DNA from: Deltaproteobacteria bacterium
Lineage (GTDB): Bacteria; Desulfobacterota; DSM-4660; Desulfatiglandales; B25-G16
Assembly (NCBI GenBank): GCA_020349945.1
Contig: CP070704.1
Coordinates: forward strand, 2,265,371-2,322,152
Reading direction: 5' to 3'
Length of the DNA stretch: 56,782 nucleotides
Below are positions 52,938 through 56,782 of the stretch, in pieces. Position 1 is the first letter of the stretch. Each line of letters starts with the position of its first letter. The notes under the pieces are model-generated. The model saw only the letters and a program-made list of their open reading frames with translations. It was not told the DNA's origin and did no database searches. The translations under genes and the position numbers were made by a program.

Positions 52938-54716
52938 TTAGCTTACGATCAGGCCTACGGTTTTTCCATCCTTAAGATTAACGAGTCCCTCTTCACAGAT
53001 TCTCAAAAAAGGTATAGCCGCACCTGTGAGGACAATAAGGGTCAGCAAGGGATTCTCAAAAGGGGAACCCAGATCCTTTATAACCCTTGTTATCTTTTCC
53101 ATGCTTTTTGAAAGCGTTATTATTGGCATATCAGCTATAATGCCAAATACGGGCAAGGGAATCTCTGCCAGGACCTTCCCCTTAGCATATGCAACAGCCC
53201 CTCCCTGTAATGCATGAATCCTGTTAACAGCACCTGCCATATCCCTATCATTTTCTCCCACAACGACGATATCCGAGGTATCCCAGGCTGCACTGCATGC
53301 AATAGCCCCAGTACTCAAGTGGAATCCCCTGATAAGCCCGACAAAGGTCTTTCCTGGAAAATACCGTCTGTCAATGGCTGCAACCTTTAGTATATCCCTG
53401 CTCACATCTGATCTGATCTCACCGTCAATAACAGGGAGGGACACTATGAGCTCTTTGGTCACCAAATCCGTGACCTGGTCTATTATCCTAACATTCACAG
53501 GGGAACTATCTCCTTCGACTGGTATAGAGAAATCGGGCGCTCTGAGCCCTCTTAAAAGGTGAATACTATTCAGTGTATCAGTGGAAAAGATATGTCTTCT
53601 TGGAGATACTGTGAGATTTCCTTCCCTGGCAATGACTTTGCCCTTGCTTATTACGTATTCCGCCTTAACAACCTTGGGATCGGGGATAATGAGCATGTCC
53701 GCATACTTCCCGGGAGCAACCCCACCAATCATACCATCCAGGAAAAAATACTCCGCCACGTTTATAGTTGCCATCTGGATAGCATGCACTGGATCAAAAC
53801 CACAATCGATGGCCTTCTGGACAACAAATTCCATGTATCCCTTCTCAAGCAAATCCCCTGGTGCAATGCCATCAGTTACCAGGATGAGTCTCCTCAGGTC
53901 AACCCCAGCATCCTTTATCCTGGATATAGCGGCAAGATCCCTCCTTATGCTTCCCTCCCTTACCATGACATACACACCCAACCTGAGCCGCTCTAAAACC
54001 TCTTCGGGGTTTATCGACTCATGGCAGGAGGATATACCGGGGGCTATATATGCCATGAGTTTTCTCCCTTTTGCCCCTGCAGAATGCCCCTCCAGTTTTT
54101 TCCCGCAGCGAAGGGTTTCCTCAAAAATCGGAAGGAAATACTCCGGTTCCTGCATAACAGCCTGCCAGTAAGACTCACCCAGCCCTACCATATCATCTCT
54201 TAAAAGGAGCTTTCTGAGTGTCTCCTTTGAGACACCCCTTGCCTTCTTACTTATGGAAACCATGGAGGGTGCGGTACCAAAGATCTTGATAGGCTGCTCC
54301 CTTAAGGAGGCCAGAAAATCAACTACCCCTTCAGAGCCCATTATCGCAAAGGCCTCCATGGTTTCGGTGATAATCGTTGTGGTGCCACCGACCATGGCAT
54401 ATTGCAGAAACTCGCTTGCTGTGGATAGCCAACCAAGATGGGCATGGCCGTCAATAAGCCCTGGAATGATGGTCTTGCCCTTGGCATCAATTATTTTTGT
54501 ATGTGGGCCAATCGTATCTCCTGGCTCATCCCCTACATAGGCTATCCACTCCCCCCTGATGGTCACCGAATAATGATCTAACAGTTCTCCGGTGTATACA
54601 TTGAGGACAGTAGCATTGATAATAGCCAGATCAGCCTTTTCCTTACCCAGCGTAACCCTCATCAATCCCTCTGCCTTGTCCGTCCCTCCTATAGACAGCA
54701 ACCCGTGTCTTCTCAT
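52938..54716 (-). CDS. ade: Adenine deaminase (Ade-type amidohydrolase)
   Basis: Hydrolyses adenine to hypoxanthine and ammonia. About 592 residues. The amidohydrolase core has GLIDGHAHLGWLSTASEF with the metal-binding H-x-H, then the GGTTTIITET segment, GHSAGAKGRKLMAYIAPGI, HESINPEEVLERLRLGVYVM and the metal ligand Asp in LVTDGIAPGD. These follow the bacterial Ade pattern rather than adenosine deaminase. DGHAHLGW in place of the usual DAHVHIES is a departure, so a related substrate is possible. I choose ATG 54716 (GAAGGG upstream); an in-frame TTG at 54743 overlaps the upstream gene. The LysE-type gene upstream ends 16 bases before it. Confidence 0.85.
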   Translation of the reverse strand: MRRHGLLSIGGTDKAEGLMRVTLGKEKADLAIINATVLNVYTGELLDHYSVTIRGEWIAYVGDEPGDTIGPHTKIIDAKGKTIIPGLIDGHAHLGWLSTASEFLQYAMVGGTTTIITETMEAFAIMGSEGVVDFLASLREQPIKIFGTAPSMVSISKKARGVSKETLRKLLLRDDMVGLGESYWQAVMQEPEYFLPIFEETLRCGKKLEGHSAGAKGRKLMAYIAPGISSCHESINPEEVLERLRLGVYVMVREGSIRRDLAAISRIKDAGVDLRRLILVTDGIAPGDLLEKGYMEFVVQKAIDCGFDPVHAIQMATINVAEYFFLDGMIGGVAPGKYADMLIIPDPKVVKAEYVISKGKVIAREGNLTVSPRRHIFSTDTLNSIHLLRGLRAPDFSIPVEGDSSPVNVRIIDQVTDLVTKELIVSLPVIDGEIRSDVSRDILKVAAIDRRYFPGKTFVGLIRGFHLSTGAIACSAAWDTSDIVVVGENDRDMAGAVNRIHALQGGAVAYAKGKVLAEIPLPVFGIIADMPIITLSKSMEKITRVIKDLGSPFENPLLTLIVLTGAAIPFLRICEEGLVNLKDGKTVGLIVS

Positions 54717-54732
54717 CCCTAAGGTCCCTTCT

Positions 54733-55392
54733 CTATCTTCCAAGAAAGTATCGTATACCTAAAAATAAGAACCAGAAAGCAAAGAGGATAAGAAAAAATC
54801 CACAGAACCTGACAATGCCCCGATACAGCCTATCAGTAAAAAACCTTCTCCCCCTGCTTACCCCATAGGACACCAAGCTGTACCAGATCAAATCAGCCAT
54901 TATGTGGCCAACAAAAAAGCATACTATACCTATTGTGCCATACCTCATTGCCACAAGCATGTACCCGAGTCCAATAGTCATCCACCAGATTAACCAATAG
55001 GGGTTTGAAACACTGACCAGAATACCCTGTACTACCGGGTGAAAGCCATATGCAAGGCCCTTCTTTTCTTTGGCAGAGGAATTGATAGGGAGGTTAATGT
55101 GCCTGCTCTGTATAATCATTCCCAGGCCCATCCAAAAGAGAACCCCTCCACCGAAGAGCGATACAGTGTTCGTAACTGAGGCATGTTTCAGGTAAGATGC
55201 AGCCCCTTCGACAATTGCTATGATCAGGGCCAGCTCCAGAATGCCATGGCCCAGTATCAGTAAAGGGCCAGTCATAAAACCCCTTCTTGCTGACCCGACA
55301 ACGGCCACTGTTAATAGAGGGCCCGGCATCAGGGCCCCGGAAAGGGCAAGGGTAAAGGATCCTATCAGTATTCCAAAAAGGGTGAGCTCCAA
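54733..55392 (-). CDS. LysE/RhtB family exporter
   Basis: 219 residues with six hydrophobic segments. The N-terminal SGALMPGPLLTVAV is the LysE-family motif with Pro-Gly-Pro, and SVSNPYWLIWWMTIGLG is the conserved middle segment. LysE/RhtB proteins export amino acids or related small molecules. The start is a TTG at 55392 with GGAGG seven bases upstream. It lies just before ade, so purine-related or amino-acid export linked with deamination is possible but unproven. Confidence 0.88.
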   Translation of the reverse strand: MELTLFGILIGSFTLALSGALMPGPLLTVAVVGSARRGFMTGPLLILGHGILELALIIAIVEGAASYLKHASVTNTVSLFGGGVLFWMGLGMIIQSRHINLPINSSAKEKKGLAYGFHPVVQGILVSVSNPYWLIWWMTIGLGYMLVAMRYGTIGIVCFFVGHIMADLIWYSLVSYGVSRGRRFFTDRLYRGIVRFCGFFLILFAFWFLFLGIRYFLGR

Positions 55393-55662
55393 GACCTTCC
55401 TCCGTAAAATCGGCTAAATATGGGGTGTCATATTACTTCCAGCAAAATGAGGCCGTCAAGGGGAAAGGAGAATTGGTAAACAGTTTAGTCTTGTTTTTTT
55501 ATTGAAGTTTTGGTATTTAAAATAGCAATAGTCTGTACTCTATTGTCAGGCAGGGAACAGAAATCCTGTCTAGATTCATAAAGAAAGGGGGTGAGATTTT
55601 TCTGAAATAGTAAGGGGAGGACACATGTTGAGTTAACGTTTGCTTGGGAAAGGAGGTAAGAA

Positions 55663-56607
55663 ATGGCTATTTCCAAAATTAAGAGTCGCTTCTGTGTGTC
55701 CCTTTTGGTTTTCGCAATTGCTATCAGTTTTGCGCACATTGCTGAAGCCAGGATGACAATAGGAGACGTAGAAAAGGTTGCTCAGATGCCAGAGGGTGTC
55801 TTCATTGAGGGTCCAGTATTTGATAAGGAGGGGAACCTCTGGTTTGTTGAGATTGGGAGTGGTTGGATTTCCCGGATAACTGCTCAAGGTAACTACGAAA
55901 AATTTTACAATACAGGCATTCAATGGGGACCAAACGGTATGCAGATGGACAGGAACGGCAGGCTTATTATATGCCACCGTCAGTTAGGGATTATCGCCTT
56001 AGACCCCAAGACCAAAAAGGTTACAACCATCGTCAAAAACTACAAGGGGAAAAAATTCAATGGTCCTAATGACTTGGTTATAAACTCTAAGGGATTCGTC
56101 TATTTTACTGATCCCTGGGGAACTGGCGTGCATAACCCTACCGGTGGTGTTTACCGCGTATGCCTTAAGACTGGCAAGATAATTCAACTCTTCAACAATC
56201 TGGCCTTTCCTAATGGCATAAATCTTTCTGCAGACGAAAAAATCCTGTACATAGGAGAGTGTAATAAAAACCGTATATTGAAGTGTGACCTTACTCAAGA
56301 TGGGCTATTAGCGGGCTCATACGTCATGACCCAATTCACTGGCGGTAATGGGCCTGATGGAATGTCTCTGGATGTCGAGGGCAACATCTACCAAGCACAC
56401 TTTGATTCCGCTGGTGTTTACGTGGTCTCTCCTATGGGAGAAGTTCTTGATTTTATATCGGTCCCGGAGGGAACGGGAACGACCTATGCGATCTTTGGCG
56501 GTCCTGAAAACAAGACCCTTTACATCACCGAGTCCTGGAAGAACATTATCTATAAGGTAGAGGTTGCCTATCCTGGACAGCCTCGTTACCATGAGACATG
56601 GAAGTAG
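55663..56607 (+). CDS. Exported SMP-30/gluconolactonase-like protein
   Basis: 314-residue six-bladed propeller of the SMP-30/gluconolaconase/LRE family. A signal peptide covers about residues 1-28 (VSLLVFAIAISFAHIAEA). The calcium and active-site segments are present: FIEGPVFDKEGNLWFVEI with the metal-binding Glu, KFNGPNDLVINSKGFVYFTD with the conserved Asn-Asp, and LAFPNGINLSADEKILYIGE. Members open lactone rings; the natural substrate here is unknown. The ATG follows AAAGGAGG. It is divergent from the LysE gene and ends at a strong terminator. Confidence 0.88.
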   Translation: MAISKIKSRFCVSLLVFAIAISFAHIAEARMTIGDVEKVAQMPEGVFIEGPVFDKEGNLWFVEIGSGWISRITAQGNYEKFYNTGIQWGPNGMQMDRNGRLIICHRQLGIIALDPKTKKVTTIVKNYKGKKFNGPNDLVINSKGFVYFTDPWGTGVHNPTGGVYRVCLKTGKIIQLFNNLAFPNGINLSADEKILYIGECNKNRILKCDLTQDGLLAGSYVMTQFTGGNGPDGMSLDVEGNIYQAHFDSAGVYVVSPMGEVLDFISVPEGTGTTYAIFGGPENKTLYITESWKNIIYKVEVAYPGQPRYHETWK

Positions 56608-56647
56608 CAGAATAAGTCCACGATCTTGATGAGTGGGCTGCTAAACA

Positions 56648-56680
56648 AAAAAGGGGGCTGTGATCCACAGCCCCCTTTTT
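56648..56680 (+). terminator. Rho-independent terminator after the SMP-30 gene
   Basis: A 10-bp stem GGGGGCTGTG / CACAGCCCCC closes on a 3-base loop and is flanked by A5 and T5 runs. The A-run on the left makes it bidirectional, so it can also serve the minus-strand gene that ends at 56703. Confidence 0.93.
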
Positions 56681-56702
56681 CTAGCCTTCAATCACCCACA
56701 TC

Positions 56703-56782
56703 CTATGGCCGCCAGCCAAGCACGCCTGATGCGGTGTGGTCTGGATGCTTGCCAGGAGGAACGGGCATATAGATTCTGACAG
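56703..56782 (-). CDS. 3' end of an unidentified gene (runs off the right edge)
   Basis: The minus strand carries 25 codons reading VRIYMPVPPGKHPDHTAS, then GVLGWRP and a TAG stop at 56703. The residue choice is protein-like and the stop lies 23 bases from a bidirectional terminator, as expected for convergent genes. The family cannot be told from so short a piece. Confidence 0.45.
   Translation of the reverse strand, partial: VRIYMPVPPGKHPDHTASGVLGWRP

Overview
The window looks like a chromosome segment from a Gram-negative, probably anaerobic member of the Desulfobacterota (old Deltaproteobacteria). This is inferred from gene content: an outer-membrane beta-barrel protein, a divergent DnaA, a NapH/NapG-type ferredoxin fusion with a DUF362 protein, a predicted pyrophosphate-dependent phosphofructokinase and a membrane spermidine-synthase-like protein. 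No rRNA, tRNA, CRISPR array or complete mobile element was recognised.

Region 1 (1-6.3 kb): the 5' part of katG runs off the left edge. An 830-bp gene-poor stretch with inverted repeats follows, then a UPF0182 membrane protein and a SPOR-domain outer-membrane beta-barrel protein. Region 2 (6.3-20.1 kb) is the most coherent block. A convergent MatB-like acyl-CoA synthetase borders a long minus-strand cluster. Read in transcription order, the cluster is an exported C69 dipeptidase, an AGXT2-type class III aminotransferase, alanine dehydrogenase, a complete LivKHMGF-type ABC importer, a CoA-acylating methylmalonate-semialdehyde dehydrogenase and a ferritin-like protein. A divergent Lrp/AsnC regulator stands at its head. 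Together these suggest uptake and breakdown of beta-amino acids (beta-alanine or 3-aminoisobutyrate), possibly released from peptides, to acetyl-CoA or propionyl-CoA, with pyruvate regenerated from alanine by Ald.

Region 3 (20.1-24.4 kb): a MoxR AAA+ ATPase is translationally overlapped with a 607-residue protein of unknown function. A coding remnant lies just downstream, and D-Ala-D-Ala ligase follows. Region 4 (24.4-34 kb) is a core block: an AT-rich intergenic region, a divergent dnaA, a small membrane protein, a TIGR01212 radical SAM gene, mnmG, pyrG, a phosphodiesterase and recG. Nearly all genes left of about 24.4 kb point left and dnaA points right, so the gap between ddl and dnaA is a candidate replication origin.

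Region 5 (34-48.4 kb): predicted PPi-phosphofructokinase, SpeE-like membrane protein, membrane-anchored or exported Pcm, a small exported protein and a zinc-ribbon RDD membrane protein. Then come tdh-kbl (threonine to glycine plus acetyl-CoA), asd, a PfpI/DJ-1 protein, DUF362 with the NapH-NapG fusion, a SPOR fragment, an MBL hydrolase and a 5'-truncated NtrC-type regulator. Region 6 (48.4-56.8 kb): a CUT1 sugar ABC transporter, adenine deaminase with a LysE-type exporter, an exported SMP-30/gluconolactonase-like protein with a clear terminator, and the 3' end of one more minus-strand gene.
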